The notes under the pieces: generated by a model
The model's input: the letters and a program-made list of their open reading frames with translations, nothing else
Database searches by the model: none
Told to the model about the DNA's origin: nothing
Shown here: in pieces, positions 34,123-47,501 of the stretch
How the letters are laid out: every line of letters begins with the position of its first letter
How positions within the stretch are numbered: position 1 is the first letter of the stretch
Position numbers and translations under genes: made by a program
NCBI GenBank assembly: GCA_021399435.1
Contig: JAJTUP010000011.1
Coordinates: forward strand, 930,001 to 994,000
DNA from: Diaporthe sp. PMI_573
Lineage: Eukaryota > Ascomycota > Sordariomycetes > Diaporthales > Diaporthaceae
DNA: 64,000 nt
Direction: 5' to 3'

Positions 34123-36622
34123 GTTGTTGGTGCTTTGCGAGGCGTTCCTGCAATACTGCGTGTAGGTTAGTGGGCAGCAAATTTCGTCGAAAACAACACC
34201 CAGTGGATGTAGGCGTGAATCGCAAGAATCAGGGTGGGATGAAGGGGCTAGCAGAGTGTTGCGATTGCAATGATTCTCGACGTTGGAAAGTCTAGCTCCA
34301 ATCGAAGAAGGAGTGCATACCTGTAATGTACACTTTGGTGCTGGGGAGTGATCTCAAACGGCCATGCCAATTTGAGTTGCGATGCGTGTTGACAATGGCA
34401 GGTGAAGGCAAGTGTGTCGAGTTTTGTCGAGGAAGAGCTGCAGTGGAAGACTGATGTGGAGCAGATTCAAGGATGAGCTTTTGTTTGACCTTTGGGAAAT
34501 TTCTGGTTTCTTGCGTAAAAGGTAAACGAAAGAGTCAATTCACTTGCTTCATAACGACCACGTCGTTTGGAGTACCCCACCCAGCTGACCGGTGTTCCAC
34601 AAACGTCTTGTGAAGAGCTTCAAAAGTCGTTTGCATTGTGAATTTCCAGTGACGCTCTTCATAACAATAATACTGAAGCAACCGGTGATTGAACCTGGAA
34701 CACGTGTGAGCACTCAGCTGTTTGCTTGGTGTCCTTCTGAGGATAAACACTCCGTGCAGTAAAAATAATAACAGCGTTGAGTTCGAACTTGGATCCTTCT
34801 GCTTAAATTAGAAGGAAGATATGTAGATTAGAGGGAGGGAAAAAAAGAGGCTTCTTGAGAAGCTAACTAGCGATGATCCAGCCCCCAAGCTTCGGGCGAC
34901 TCTCACCAGAGCTGCCGGTTTCGAAGTCCATTTTGCAGATTTGCACCCACGCCATGTACCGCTACACCATCCCTCCATGCTAGGGTCGTTGTCTACTATT
35001 AGAAACTACCAGCCTATATAGATGAATCAAGGTGAGTGTGGCAGAACCCCCCGTCCCCTAACGCCCCAGTCATATGCTATGCAAACGTCAAGACAATACC
35101 ACCTCCTTCACTAAACTACAGCAGAACAGAGTAGCAGGCAGGGGCAGAAGCCCAAATTGCCTCTCAACAGAAGAATTTATCGCATATTACGCACTCCTTC
35201 CCTTTGGTCACAAGCATCCCATACATCACGAGCCTGTCGACGACACCCACCTTCCCCCCTTGACTCAACCTGCTACTGAGCCACTCGTTCGCATTCCATG
35301 AGCAACGCCCATCAAGTACTGCCAGTTCTGGGGGTTCACGAGTTTGAGCACCATAAACCCCAATATCTTTTACTTTTTTGCTATTTGACAGTGGCTGCTA
35401 TTTGACAGTGGCGAGTCCCAGTGCTCCCCTTCAGTCAAACGAACATCCCCATGCCACACCCACACCCCCGAGATCGTTCTGCTCACGACACCGGTTACAT
35501 TTCAATTCCATTTACCAAAACACAGCGACTCCAAACGAATCAATCGTAATTCACAAGATCTGAGATTGCCCCTTGGAAAAGGCTTCGAGTTCCATCCTTA
35601 AAGACCGGTCACAATGGTCCCAACTTTGGTCGACCATCATGCTTGGAGGAATCTCACTTCAGAGACCCCAATCCAACGGATTGGATTCCATTAAAAAGCC
35701 TAGTTGACGATAAACGATCCACGAATTTGATTTTCTAATGCCTCGAAAGCTGATGGGTCTCATCTTGTTGATGTGCGTGTGGCCAACCTGCAGCATTAGC
35801 TGTCTGCGGCTGCTGATACATGACATGACGTTGGAGACCTGGGAGCTCAATTCCCCACAACTGGTCAGCCTCATAAACGGCCCATGCAGGTACCCGTGCA
35901 ACATCACAACAGAACATGCGGGGCTTACCACCCAGAACCACACGTCAATGAGAATGATATGGCGTCTCCTCTCGTTCTTCTAATGTTGATCTGATGAAAG
36001 CTGTGCTGTGCCTGGAAGCTATCCGCAGCCATTATGAGAAGCGCTTCAGGCCAACATGCAGCTAACTCCGCTTACTTCGATCTGATAAGAGAAAGGTTGG
36101 AGTCCGCACACATGCCTTGGCAGCTTCAAGTGACGATTTCCTTTCGATGGCAGACCATTTGATTGTGAGGGCCATTGAACTGGTGGCTCATAGTGTCACG
36201 CCCTCTCTAGAAACCTGAAGGTGAACAGCTGTGGAGGGATCACGAGGCGAGACACGCCGAAGTTTTACGTTGATCAAATCACAGATCCGCAGCATGCATC
36301 ATTTCGGGTCTTGGATGAGAGAATAGTAGTTAACAATTAAGTATCAGGCACAACAATACAGATCCTGCTGTGGAGCTTAATGTTATTAGGTATAGGCATT
36401 ACATAAGAAACCCATTTCACCGTCCCAGCCCCAACACCACAGGAGTCAACCTGGCCAGGTTTTCCATCGCTAAAAAATCCCATTCGACAAATTGTTTCAA
36501 ACCCCGACCAAGCCCTGTCCCAGGTGTTCTGTATATCCTGGGGGAGACACGAGTCTGTCTCACATATGCGCCACTCGACTGTAGTTTCTTTTATTCTCAC
36601 TCTAACTCTCATTCTCACTCAC
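34123..36622. other. Gene-poor region with a tRNA/SINE-like stretch
   Basis: About 2.5 kb upstream of the coiled-coil gene and beyond the 3' end of the second MFS gene. No supported gene. A pol III-like stretch around 34830-34980 is listed separately. Confidence 0.45.
34838..34981 (-). mobile_element. Possible tRNA-derived SINE-like or decayed tRNA element
   Basis: Read on the minus strand, the stretch starts GGAGGGATGGTGTAGCGGTA, which resembles a tRNA 5' end with a pol III A box, and about 45 bases later has GGACTTCGAAACCGG, similar to a B box/T-arm. About 75 bases further on it ends in a run of seven T, as pol III terminators do. No acceptor stem closes the tRNA, and the anticodon arm is not convincing, so it is not an ordinary tRNA gene. 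A single copy in this window cannot prove a SINE. Confidence 0.3.
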
Positions 36623-38469
36623 TCACTGCGGCCTCAGGGCACCGCCCTCGTAGGCGGAGAACCGACCGCTGATGAACTGCCGCACGCTCTTACCCCAGAA
36701 GGCAATCGGGATGGCAAACAGGCCGACACTGACCATGGCGATGCCGATGGCGGAGTTGACGGCGACATAACCGGCAGCGGCGTTCCACATGGGCAGGACG
36801 GCTGTGATGCCGTAGCTGGCGACGTAGCTGACGCCTCCGACGACAGCGATGCCGGCCGCGGCCCACTGGGGCAGGGACTCGACGACCCAGATTGTGTTGA
36901 CGACTGAGGCGGAGGCGTAGCTGAAGGCGTTGAGGCCGTAGGCGACGTGGTACGCGGCCGGGTGCCACTTGTCGCGGGCGGCGAAGCCGTAGATGAAGAC
37001 GCTGATGGCGCCGCTGACGACGGGGAGGATAAAGGCCGGGAGGTAGAACTCCGCGTGGCGGATGCCCTTGTTGCGCAGCGTCAGGCGCTTCATGACGTTG
37101 TTGAGCATGTAGTACGAGGCCGGGAGGGCGAGGAAGCTGCCCGACGCGGCGGAGTAGTTGACGCGGGAGACGGCCTCCGGGGGCAGGTGGTAGGGGGCCT
37201 CTGCCATGCGGACGGGGAACCCGGTGCCGATGGACATCATGCCGGCAAAGTTGATCGCGTTGAGGAGGGTCACCCAGAAGACGAGCGGGTTGGCCACGCA
37301 GAGGAAGATCTGGACGAAGCTCGCGGCGGCGGCCCGCGGCTCGCAGACGGACCGCTTCCAGATGCGGAGCGGGGTCACGCGCCAGGTGTGGACGGGGAGG
37401 TCGTTCAGGCTGGGGAGGCCGTTCTCCATGGCCTGGATGGAGCGGTTGTCGCCGCCGGGGACGTCCCACCACTCCTCGTACATCCTGACCTTCTCCGTGC
37501 CGCTCTGGACGAGGACGCGGCCGTCGAAGGCGACGGGGGGTCGGAGGAAGTATGTTTCCGGTACAAAGAAGAATATCACGATGAGGATTATTATGCTAGG
37601 GATGGCGAGACCCCTGTACACGCTGTGGAAGTCCTTCTTGACATCGACTATCAGTGGCAGGTTCGCGAGGACCAGCAGCGGCAGGCCGCCACCTCCGCAC
37701 CAGAAGGCGGCGATGGCGAGGGGACGTTCATGGATGAATGTCAGGTCGATGAGTTGGAGGATGGTCTGTGAGACTTGGTTAGTGTCGTTGGACAATGCTT
37801 TGAATATTCGAGGTAACATACGACGCTCAGCGTGGCTCCGCCGGCCAGACCCGTGAGACATATGCCTCCGAGGAGCTGGTGGTAGTCGTTGGTGAAGCCG
37901 GCCCACAGGGTCCCCACGGACATGAAAATGGCTGACAGGATGATGAGTGGCCTCCTGCCGAAGGCCACCGAACAAGGGATCCAGAAGAAGAAGCTCAGTC
38001 CCATCATCAATGTAGGGCTACCGGAAAGGGTATCGACCGAGAAAGGGGCCATATCCTAGCATCTCGTTAGCTGCCATTGCGGAAACCCGTGGGTTGGATG
38101 AGGATGCCATACCTCCTTGGTGAATGTGTGAAGGAAGGCGGGGTATAAATTCCCAGGGGACTGAATGGAGAACATGCAGATGGCGGAGTGGATCACCAAG
38201 GTGACGTAGATGAACAGCCGCCGTTTCTTCTCAAAATTGAGAGGGTCGGTGGGAGAGTCGCTCGGGATGGGCAGGCTGAGCAGGCGGCCGTCGGAAGCGA
38301 TGAGGAAGACACTGCCAGCGATGTCCATGGATTGACGCTTTGAACGAGTGGAAGAGGACGTCTCCGCCTGCGAAGGGCCTGCGATGGATTCCTTGTTGAT
38401 GCTGTCGACGGTGGACTCCCAGTCGAACAGAGCCCGCTCCGTGTTGGTCATCTCGGCTTCCTTGGCCAT
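36623..38469 (-). CDS. MFS transporter, DHA1-like
   Basis: Three exons, complement(38113-38469, 37822-38055, 36623-37765), with introns of 57 and 56 bp, encode 577 residues. A soluble N-terminus of about 85 residues precedes the first helix (LFIYVTLVIHSAICMFSI). Then come SGSPTLMMGLSFFFWIPCSVAFGRRPLII, the segment leading into the GRRP loop of MFS carriers, and GGICLTGLAGGATLSV. The central loop (about residues 255-330) is long and includes VPETYFLRPP and an acidic stretch. Six further helices follow, with NAINFAGMMSIGTGFPVRMAE in the seventh. The layout matches fungal DHA1-type proton antiporters of unknown substrate. A second in-frame Met lies six codons in. Confidence 0.92.
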
Positions 38470-40492
38470 GCTGGGCTTCGTCTACTCGCCTTCAATGAGG
38501 CTTGCTGGTTTGGGGACAGCCGAGTGGGTGGTGAGAACCACCGGGTATATGTATGGAGATCACGCGCCTGTGGTCATTCGTTGCGTCGTTGATGGCGGTT
38601 AAAAGGGCAGGACGGGATAGGCCAGAGATCAAGAGGTTGGGCTTTTACTTCATTTTAAGCAAGATGATGACTTGCAGGCTGGACGTGGCCGCTGGAACCT
38701 TGTTGAGTCGGCAGCATCGACCCGAAAGTTACTAATCGTTTTCCGCCAGTATCTCGGAATGGTTGTATTCAGTGCCCAAGTGGGATGAATTGTGGCAGGC
38801 CGTAGAGCAGCGGCATTATGGAGCGAGGGTACACTTCCACTCTCAGACTTTGACGTCCGACGCAGTCGCTTACAGCAGCCCATCAGAGTATGCCTGGCAT
38901 TGGCCGCCCAAGGAGGAAAAGGCTAGAAAATAAAGTTTCGTTTTCGTTTCTTATGAGCCAAGACAGTTCATTTGACAACAGACGGACATGTCGGCCTAGG
39001 CGCGCCTCCAGGGGTGAACCTTATTGAGCTTCCGCACCAGGGGTCCTGAAACAGGTGCAACCTCGCTCTCCGCGGTCGCCAGGACCCTCGCCGGCCTATC
39101 GCGAGGTGCTGAGGGCTTTCTGCATGGGCAAAGTCTGTTGTTTGTGGTTTCAAAAAGTCCCAGACGGCGATGATGTCGGGCTCACGGTGGACGTAGGCTC
39201 GCCGTGGAGATCCCTCGTCATCAGCCCTTTTTCACCTCCGCTGTTCACGCCGTGTGGCTTGCCCGCGCGCGAGCTAGTATGACAATTCCAGAGGTGTAAA
39301 TGTATGCTTATTTCCGGGTACTAGCCGCCCGGTTCATCGAGTACTGTGACGACCAAACTGGCGGGCCGAGACTTTGTGCCTCCTGGGCGACGAGTTCTCT
39401 TTCGCCGGCTGGTGAATGCAGCAAACGTTGTCGATACAAGGCCTCGGGCTGTTTTGTCATCATTCCGGAGAAGTTCAACTATGCGTTGCTCCGTCCTCGC
39501 TCTGCCGTAGCCTTGGCTGCGGGAATCTTCCTCACGACCCACTAATTGTTTCGACATTGCACTATAGGCTATAGCAGCGCCCACCTACAGCGGATGGATG
39601 GTGCATACGGCACTTCGTTTCTTACTCTTTCAGTGATTAGTGTACCACTCTTTGCAGTCCCACCCACACTGCTGTCGCCTCGGTCACTAGCATGACTCCT
39701 GTCGGGGCGGGGCGAGGGCCCTGGACACGCCTGGATCGAGTCGTCACGGCGGCCCATGGAGAGGCGCGGTGTTCCTCATCGGGAACTGACGACTCCACCA
39801 CCCATGTGGCATGTGGTCGCATACGAGGCGACCCACCGACGCGCAGACGCCCTGACCGCTGTGGATAGCTGACCTCGGCGTGGGGGGCAGACGTTGCGCC
39901 TGGATGGACTGGGCTGGAAGGCTTGGCTGCGCAGCTGGGCCATCTCAATCTCCTCCTTTCCTCGGCACGGGCTGGGGCAGGGCTGTCTTTGCCTGACGAG
40001 CTGACGACCCAACGAGGAAGCGAAAGAGCGAAAGAGCGAACGAGCGATGGATCCGAGAGGCTGGCTAAGGCTCGGGCCCAGGGATGCCCGTGTCGAGGTC
40101 GAGGGGACGAGCGTGCTCAGCTTCCTCAGCTGGGCTCGCAAACACCAAGGCTCGTCGTTGCGTGTCATCAGACGAGCTCAGGACTGGTCGCCCGCCTTGG
40201 AGGAGGTTTGGACGAAGCGGGCGTGTCCGTGCTGTCAAATCAAGTCATATTCAGGCGCGGGGCTTTTCAGGCGCAGGCTTCAGGCTCGGACGTCCTTGCT
40301 CCCAAGAAAGAACCTGGTGCTGAGCCCCGCCGCAGAAATGAGAAGAAATTTCAGGTGTTTGCGGCTCCCCAGCTCCCATGAACCCGACCCGCAAAATAGG
40401 GTTGTCATCAAGCCAGTGGATCCCTGCCAAAGCTTATTCGAACCTCTCAAACCACTGTCAAACGTGGGGCCGCCCAATACTTCCCTTGTCAG

Positions 40493-40535
40493 CCCCCCCC
40501 GTCCTCCCCTCCCCCCCTGCTCCCCCCTTCCGCCC
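40493..40535. repeat. C-rich low-complexity tract
   Basis: A nearly pure C/T tract with runs of six to eight C. It is strand-asymmetric and could be a fungal promoter pyrimidine tract, but no gene follows it convincingly. Confidence 0.5.
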
Positions 40536-41244
40536 CTACTTTTCCTAAAAGGACTGCCTTGCCTGTCTACGATGTCACCGTTGACGGGCACTTGGGGTGC
40601 ACACCAACTTATTCGTCACAGCCAAGGAGGCTGGCACCGTTAGGCCTACGACGACTCGAGTTCCTACTCGTCGACCCGACTTCCCGTCCACGACCGAGTG
40701 TTTGGACCAGTCTGTTCGCCCCCGAATTCGGCGCCGATGTCCCATTCCGTCGGACCTTTGTACCGCGGCCGTTGGAGCACGCGACCCGGTTGCAGGGTGT
40801 TGCGAGTTCAGGTTCATGGCCGGCGAGGCGCTTGATCCTCGGCGTCTATGCAAGTGGTAGGGCACAGACACACAGGGGCATGGAGCGTGCGAATGGCATA
40901 CGAAAGCAATAGGCTCAGGCTTCCCACACCATACTTCGCCCTCGTGCATGTGGAATTGGAATTGCGGAAAACCGCTGCATGGCAATTTCACAATATCCCA
41001 TGCTTTTGGCCTTGCAAAATCAATCTTATTGATTTGAGGGCTCAAGGGCTCAAGGTTAAGGCTCGAGACTTGCGCGGCGTCATATTATGATCTGCAGCCG
41101 GCCACCCGGCACTAGGGCTTATTTGGCCCGCAGCTTGAGCCTGCTCTGGTGAACAAACATCCAAGCTTTCCGGTAGCGAAATCTCGCCCAGTGCATGGTT
41201 TGCATGCAAGCGGATCGAGATGGTCCCAAAATAATAGTCTCTCT

Positions 41245-41259
41245 CACACACACACACAC
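41245..41259. repeat. (CA)n microsatellite, short
   Basis: Seven to eight CA units in a row within non-coding sequence. Confidence 0.7.
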
Positions 41260-44200
41260 CAAAGGAAAAAGGGCGGAAACCGTTCTGACGCTCGCCTAAT
41301 CATGGACTCGCCGTCCCGGGCTCCTCGGAAACTATCAGTTGGTCGCTTGTTCACCCTGTTTGCAACACCAACGGAGCCCTTGCATAAGCGCGAGCTTTAC
41401 CATCGCGATCTGTTTGCGCCTTTTTTACGCTGATCTTCGACAATGGTCTTGCAGGGAGTGACTGGCGAACGGCGACCCTCGGACTCTTGTGCACGCTCCT
41501 GAAGTCCTGCGAAAAGCCTTGACTGCTCCACCCGCGAACGCTTACTGAAATTATACCCGTCGGCCGACAACTCGGAAGATGGCGCCAATATTGTTTGACT
41601 GGAGATCAAACTCGCCGTACTACGCTACTCGATAGAGCTCCCCATGATTCGCCTCCACCCAACCGGCGCGGCATGCGCTTGACTTGTTACAAGCCTTAAC
41701 CGGTGTTCTAGGCGGGCACTTGGCCAACACACACGAAAAGTGTAGCATGGCATTGTTCAACAAGGGATTGTACGCGCACACCGGTTCTCCGTGGCTGAAC
41801 CTTATCATCGCACTAAGGGGGGGAGGGGTTTCTTCCCGCGTGTCTGGGATCTCGAGTCGAAGGGTGCGTGGCCCTGCAACAAGGAGATCCTCAATAGGAT
41901 GACGATTATGCCGCATGTGCCGATGCACGCGAAGGGTGCCCTGGCAAAATTACCCGACAGGTAAGGCGTAGCGGGTAAGGTCAAGACTGAACTACAGGGC
42001 CTCATGCCTACCCTTGGCTTTCAAGGCGCCCACGGCCTACAGGCGTTTGCTAGATTTCCGTCGCTAGACAGCGGTCTGCATGTCTTTTAATTGCCGGCAC
42101 TTCGATATATTAACGAGAGCATATTCGATTGCGTGCGGGGCCCCGCGGTCGTTAGCCTCCGTTCTGACATACTATACTAAACTGCAGCTAGAGGAGGGAC
42201 CGAGTCCTTGTGTGGCAGTAGAGAGATATGTGTGCACGTGTAGTCTGACAGCTGGCAGACACAAGCACCTGCATATGCACCAAGGGGCCCGTGTGCAGTT
42301 CATGACTTGCGGTTTGTCTTTGCTCCTCGATCTCTGCCCCCCATCCCTTTCATCCCATTACTTTTAGATTCAAACCCAGGACCAAAACTCACCGAGGATT
42401 TTAACTGTCGCTTCTGACGGCTCCAGCTGGGTCCGGAACCCCTGCCTGTGCATGTGCGTGTGCAGAGCCGAGACCCTCGCGTCCCAGCTGTGAACTCTAT
42501 TCCCGCCGATTTGGGTGTGCTGGCCTGGCCCCTCGCCCACCACTTCAATGGGTTCGAAGATGAGTTCAACGGGTGCCAAGGATTTATTCTCCGTAGCCGC
42601 TGGACACTTTTAGACGAAGCCGTGCGGGTTGGGGGTCTTGATCTGTATTGGACGACCTCATTATGCGCAGTTCACGTGCGCAGACCCTGCTGTGGTCCCG
42701 CAGACTGACACAGACGTACCACACCTTGAATGACTCCGCTGCTACGCTCGAGCTGTTGCGATTTGTCGGCCGATGGTGACACCGGCCAGTCCCTCCTCAA
42801 GTCGGGGTCCTTGCAATACCACGCCAACCAAGAGTCGGTTGAGATGCGAGGCGGGGCGTCCGAACAACCGTTGAGCATCGCAAAGCACCATCTCGTCGGG
42901 AGATGCGCTGCTGATCGTATACCCGCCAGGCTTGCATTGGGCATGACGGAGGAATCTGCGATACCACGCATTCGGTGCCCATGGGAAACGAAACACCGCT
43001 CAGTGGGCCACTCGCATGGGATGGTGAGCCACTGTGATATCTAGATGGTGTCTCAGCATGTTGTATCCCACTGATCGCCGAGTGCTTCCGCTCACTAAGG
43101 CTGTTACAGTCGACAATTGGGCTCTCTTCATCCAAGCCTGAACTTGATCTTTGGGTCTCGATGCACTCGGTGTTTAGTAGCCTAGCAAGATCACTCGGAA
43201 TCCATCGGCGCCGGCGGAGGGTGCCGTACTCCGTCTCGCAAAGCACAACGGATTGCTATGTGTGGATTATTGAGACTGCATGATGGTCCGCATGCCTTGC
43301 ATCTAATTGTGACAAGACAGCAGACTGTATTTTCAAAGCCAAACAAAAGCAGTTGCACCTCGCCACGTGTTAGTGTAATTGAAAAGAGGCAAGCTTCAAA
43401 TTGCGCAGATCACAATCTCGCTATGTGGAGTCCAACGGCAAAATTATTGGCACTGAGACCAAACAAAAATACAGAAATAGCACACGACGTGGCAGACCAC
43501 GATCGGCACCTATTTACTTTGCTTGGCCTCAGCTCCCCTTGTACCGCCAGGTCTGGAAGACTTTAGCCTCAAGTGCTAGTAAGCCTTGCCGTGTAGGCTG
43601 GCATCCTGCGGTCTTGAATGGTCGAGATTCAATCTGACGCGCCATCACTCATTCCAGATTTGTGATCTCTTGTTCTAGGCCTCGAACCATGTTCTGCCGA
43701 GAAATAGTTCGAGTATCCATCTCTATGAGGCCTCCGGTGGATTTTCAAGATTTCGATGTCATCGTCAATGTCTTCAAGAGCCATTGAGAACACGGTGATG
43801 ACGTCCTCAGTGAAAGGAGATAGAGAAGTAGGAGCCCATGCGTCTATGTCCTCTTCCAACAGCTGAAAATTCACTACGAAAAGGAACACAGCTTTTGTCA
43901 CGAGCGTCTTGGAAAGTTCGAGCCTGGGTTTACTAATAGACCCCGGCTGGCAATGGACTGCGGAGCTCCTGTCACAACCTAATGCCGAAAGTCCTTTCTG
44001 CCTAGGAACACTTTATGTGCCTCATGGGATAATATCCATGATGCTAAGTGTACCTTCCGCTCGGCTGATCAAGCCTTCATGGCCTGCTTTTGCAATGTTG
44101 AGTGTCTCAGCCAATCCTGGGCCCTACAAGCTGTGGATGCGTGTAACTTGGGAGGCTGAAGGCTCTGTAATCCGCAAGTGGCTTCTCTACGGATTCAAGG

Positions 44201-46283
44201 CTCTGAAACTCCGCGGATACCACAGGCTTCTCATGAATTACACGAACAGCTCAAAAACCGCCGGGGCATAGGACTTCCTAAGAGGGAAATGTCCGGAGCA
44301 GATTCTGTTTGGATGCACTGCATGGATTATTGAAACAGACCTCAATAGGCGGGTCTTCAATTACCCAGCTGCCCGGCGCCGATCCTGTCACGCCATGCCA
44401 CCGGTAGTTCTTGAGATGGCTCTCGGATGATCGCTCCTATCCGCCCGCAACCTACCAGAGCCCTCAACCCCTAGTGTACAACGGTTTATTGACAAGGCTG
44501 TCTAGCAGTATCGTCATTGTGGTGCGTCCCTGGACAGGGGGCAACTCACTGAAGGTAATGCCGGTGATAAAGCCGGCGTGACGATGCACAATCCAGGGGT
44601 TCTCGGCACCCTGCGACATGTGAATTTCCTCATTGGCATCTACAGGAGGACGGTGTTCTTGAGATTTGGTAGCCAATCGGTGAGGCCTGTCGAGGGTTCT
44701 TCAGCAGCGTTTGGAGAGATCGGGCTTATTTCTGGAAGCAGTAGCACGGCAGTCGTTCTTCGTGTCAAATGCGCATAGGGCTGGTCGTTCTTGCAAAGCT
44801 GGAGACCGGACTATCGCAAAGCGGGAGGAGAGTTGAGACGCCCGTGCATCATGACGCGGGCGGACACCAGATGAGTGTGGCCCCACGCATAAATCATGAT
44901 AGGTAATGCCTCCGGCAGTTGGGAGGATGAGTGATCATCCCATCGCAACCCTCACTTATGCACGACGGGAAACACGGACTGCCGCAGTAGATCAAGGGAA
45001 AAGCAAGAACATCCAGAAGCCCGTTTCCAGCTTTGCATAACAGGACTGTATTTCCGCCTCGGCTGGTTCGGAGCAGGCATTTGCGCAGGAAGACGCACCG
45101 GCCCAACACATCGGCGCCGACCAGCACTCGTCCGGCTGACACCGCCTACGAGAGCAAATTCTGAAGGGCTGCTAGGCAAGTCATAACTACTCGCTTCATG
45201 AGTAGTGAGAATGATAGCGAAATATGTCGCATTGCTTTCTCCTCAAGCTGTATTCGTCTCTGCCTCCCATGTTGCTGCCATTGACTGGATCGATAGATGA
45301 CCGTCAGCTTTTCACGCTGCTTCTTTCCGTCTACTTCTCACCAGGTACACCCCCTATCCGTCTCAGTTCCCCGGGGCCGGCTCTTCCTGGGCAGGAGGAT
45401 GCAGTGTGCCAAATGTGAGGAGGTCGCAGAAGTGTTCGTCACGATCTTGACTCACGCGGACGCTCGGCTCGTTTCTATGTGTTCAGCTCTCGCCGGTCCA
45501 CGTTCAACTAAGACAAAGGACGATAGGGACTCAGAAGAATGAGACGGTAGCAGAAAGTATTGTCGAGACTTAAGCCATACTCACTATTTGGCTACAACAT
45601 CACCAGGTGGTCTGATTATAATAAAGACGTATGAGTAATTGATTATACAAGCAAAGTCCTCTAAGTTGATACAACGGTCATGAAGCAAGGCTATCTAGCT
45701 GAATGGCAACCCACCCCTTGAGAAAGTGCGTGTACTATTGGATTGAAGTGCAGTGGCGGACGAAGTCCAACCTGTTCCAGTCCTTCCCGTGTGCCCTCAA
45801 GCTACACATAAAGCTAAGTGCAGGCAAGACAGGTGAGGTGCACCCTTCAGGCGTGGAAAAGACTTGCCGAATCAGGGTCTGACCGCGAGCTCTCGAGCTG
45901 CAATGAAGCGGTGCCTAAAGAAACACGAATCCTCGACGATGGTTGCCGCGCAAGAATACGTCATGCAACTTCCGTTCGAGCTCGGGGCTGCAGGTGCAAG
46001 TTGAGATGTCTTTGGACAATCGTTTCTGTGTAACTTCCATGTTGACGCGGTTGGTGGCTCTTTCCCTTTCTTTCACGAAGGGAGGACGTGCGGGCTGATC
46101 CAGCCAAAGGTCGCCAAAACCAGGGCCCCTCGCTCGCCCTTCACTGCGCAGACGACATTTCAATGTTTTCATTCTTGAGTCTTTTGGAATTTATTCTACT
46201 TCCCACAGCTTGTCATCATCAACTTGCCGCTTTGCTTGTCAAAAAGAACATCGCCATTCTTCGAAATCGAGACCGTCTACGCC

Positions 46284-47501
46284 ATGTCTTTCTCGCCTCA
46301 TCATGTCTGCGTCACCGCCATGGATGAAGCTCTCGGTCCCGCCATCGCGAGCTTCTTTCGGCTCAATGGATTCGGGTATGTTGTCTATATTCCTCGATGG
46401 TATACCTTTGCTATTTCCTACGTACTAGTCGCTGATACTGCCTCTCGAAATTGAAGCAACGGCGTCATCTCAGTTTCCGGCCTGGTTCTAACGCCCCCAC
46501 CCAACAACGAAGAGTTTGCCATGAAGTATGGAGGAAAGATTGTGCTGCATGCCCCCGGCCACGAGGATTCCCTTGTGGATGACCTGAAGAAGCTCGCCTG
46601 CGACACAATCTGCCTGGTGCCTCCTAAACGCAATGACAGGCTCGACCTCACAATGGAGGTCATCCGTGCCGCCAAGAAGGCCGGCATCTCGAACGCGATA
46701 CTGATCAGCTCTGTTGGCGCGGAACACGGCATCAGGGAAAATAAGCCGCGTTTGCGCGAGCTCCTCGAGCTGGAACGTGCGGTTGGCGACCCTAATGCCC
46801 CGCCTGGCTAGTCGCCTTGCATCATTCGGTATATGGTGGTGACCAGTTTTTGAATTACACACATGGAACTAACACTTGCGAAGGGCCAGCCTCCTGTCTG
46901 GCAATATTCTCACTTACTCCAAGTTAGAGAACCAGGACGGAAGCTTTTTAGCTCTGCCTCTTGGCCGCGACCACAGGTTCGCACCTATCTCATCGGGAGT
47001 AAGCACTTGAGTTTTGCCTTGCCTTCAGAGACATCAAATTTTCTCACAAGCTTGGCAGGATGTTGCTGGTATCGCTGGTTTTGTTGTGGCCGAACATGCA
47101 AAGATTGGCTACGACGGCCGCTTTCGAGATCGGACCTTGATTGCGACTGGCCCAATGCTCTGTTCTGGACCTGAGCTGGCGGAGGCTGCCTCCAAGGCAC
47201 TGAACAAGACACTGAGCTACAAGGAAGTCAGCGAGTGAGTCCAAAGTACCTATCTACCTATCTGCATTCTTGGGGCGAGAAGTGCTGAGATTTTGAAAGG
47301 GCCGAAGCGAAGAACGTGAAACCCTTCCTTGAAGGTATCGTCGGCTCCGCTGAGTGGGAGCAAACTTGGGAATACTACAGTCTGGTCCGTGTGGGAAAGA
47401 GCAACTATCGCGGCGAGGATTTCCACGATGTTAATGGATTCCCCATGATTACTCCCGAGGAATCTTTTACCTTTGAGGCCGAGACTCAGCAGGACCTGTA
47501 G
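46284..47501 (+). pseudogene. NmrA-like NAD(P)-binding protein gene with in-frame stop
   Basis: Five exons, 46284-46375, 46457-46828, 46884-46998, 47059-47234 and 47300-47501, join in phase and would encode 318 residues. The order matches NmrA-like redox-sensor proteins: a start motif at VCVTAMDEALGPAI, ACDTICLVPPKRNDR, GISNAILISSVGAE, then LPLGRDHRFAPISSG across exon 3 and LIATGPMLCSGPELAEAAS in exon 4. Codon 149 is TAG (46809-46811), between DPNAPPG and SPCIIR, where relatives have a sense codon. One C-to-T change of CAG would produce it. The GxxGxxG cofactor motif is also poor. The gene is therefore broken, makes a 148-residue fragment, or carries a sequence error. It reads normally on both sides of the stop. 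Confidence 0.8.

Larger units (their letters stand above)
38470..46283. other. 7.8-kb region with no supported gene
   Basis: Many short frames exist on both strands but none carries a motif or joins by plausible introns. Visible features are a C-rich tract at about 40493-40535, a (CA)n tract at about 41245-41259, short purine/pyrimidine runs and an AGCGAAAGAGCGAA run near 40019-40043. Codon patterns look random. Part of it may be old, diverged repeat sequence that cannot be recognised by eye. Confidence 0.5.

Noticed and set aside
35738..35983. Possible small secreted Cys-containing protein
   Set aside because: The N-terminus resembles a signal peptide, but an equally long frame lies on the other strand and cysteine spacing shows no pattern. 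It is indistinguishable from chance.
36947..37771. 274-codon plus-strand open frame
   Set aside because: Antisense to the second MFS transporter; valine/glycine/aspartate-rich shadow without motifs.
39776..40643. Overlapping open frames of 100-200 codons on both strands
   Set aside because: Frames overlap each other, have no motifs and run through low-complexity C-rich sequence.
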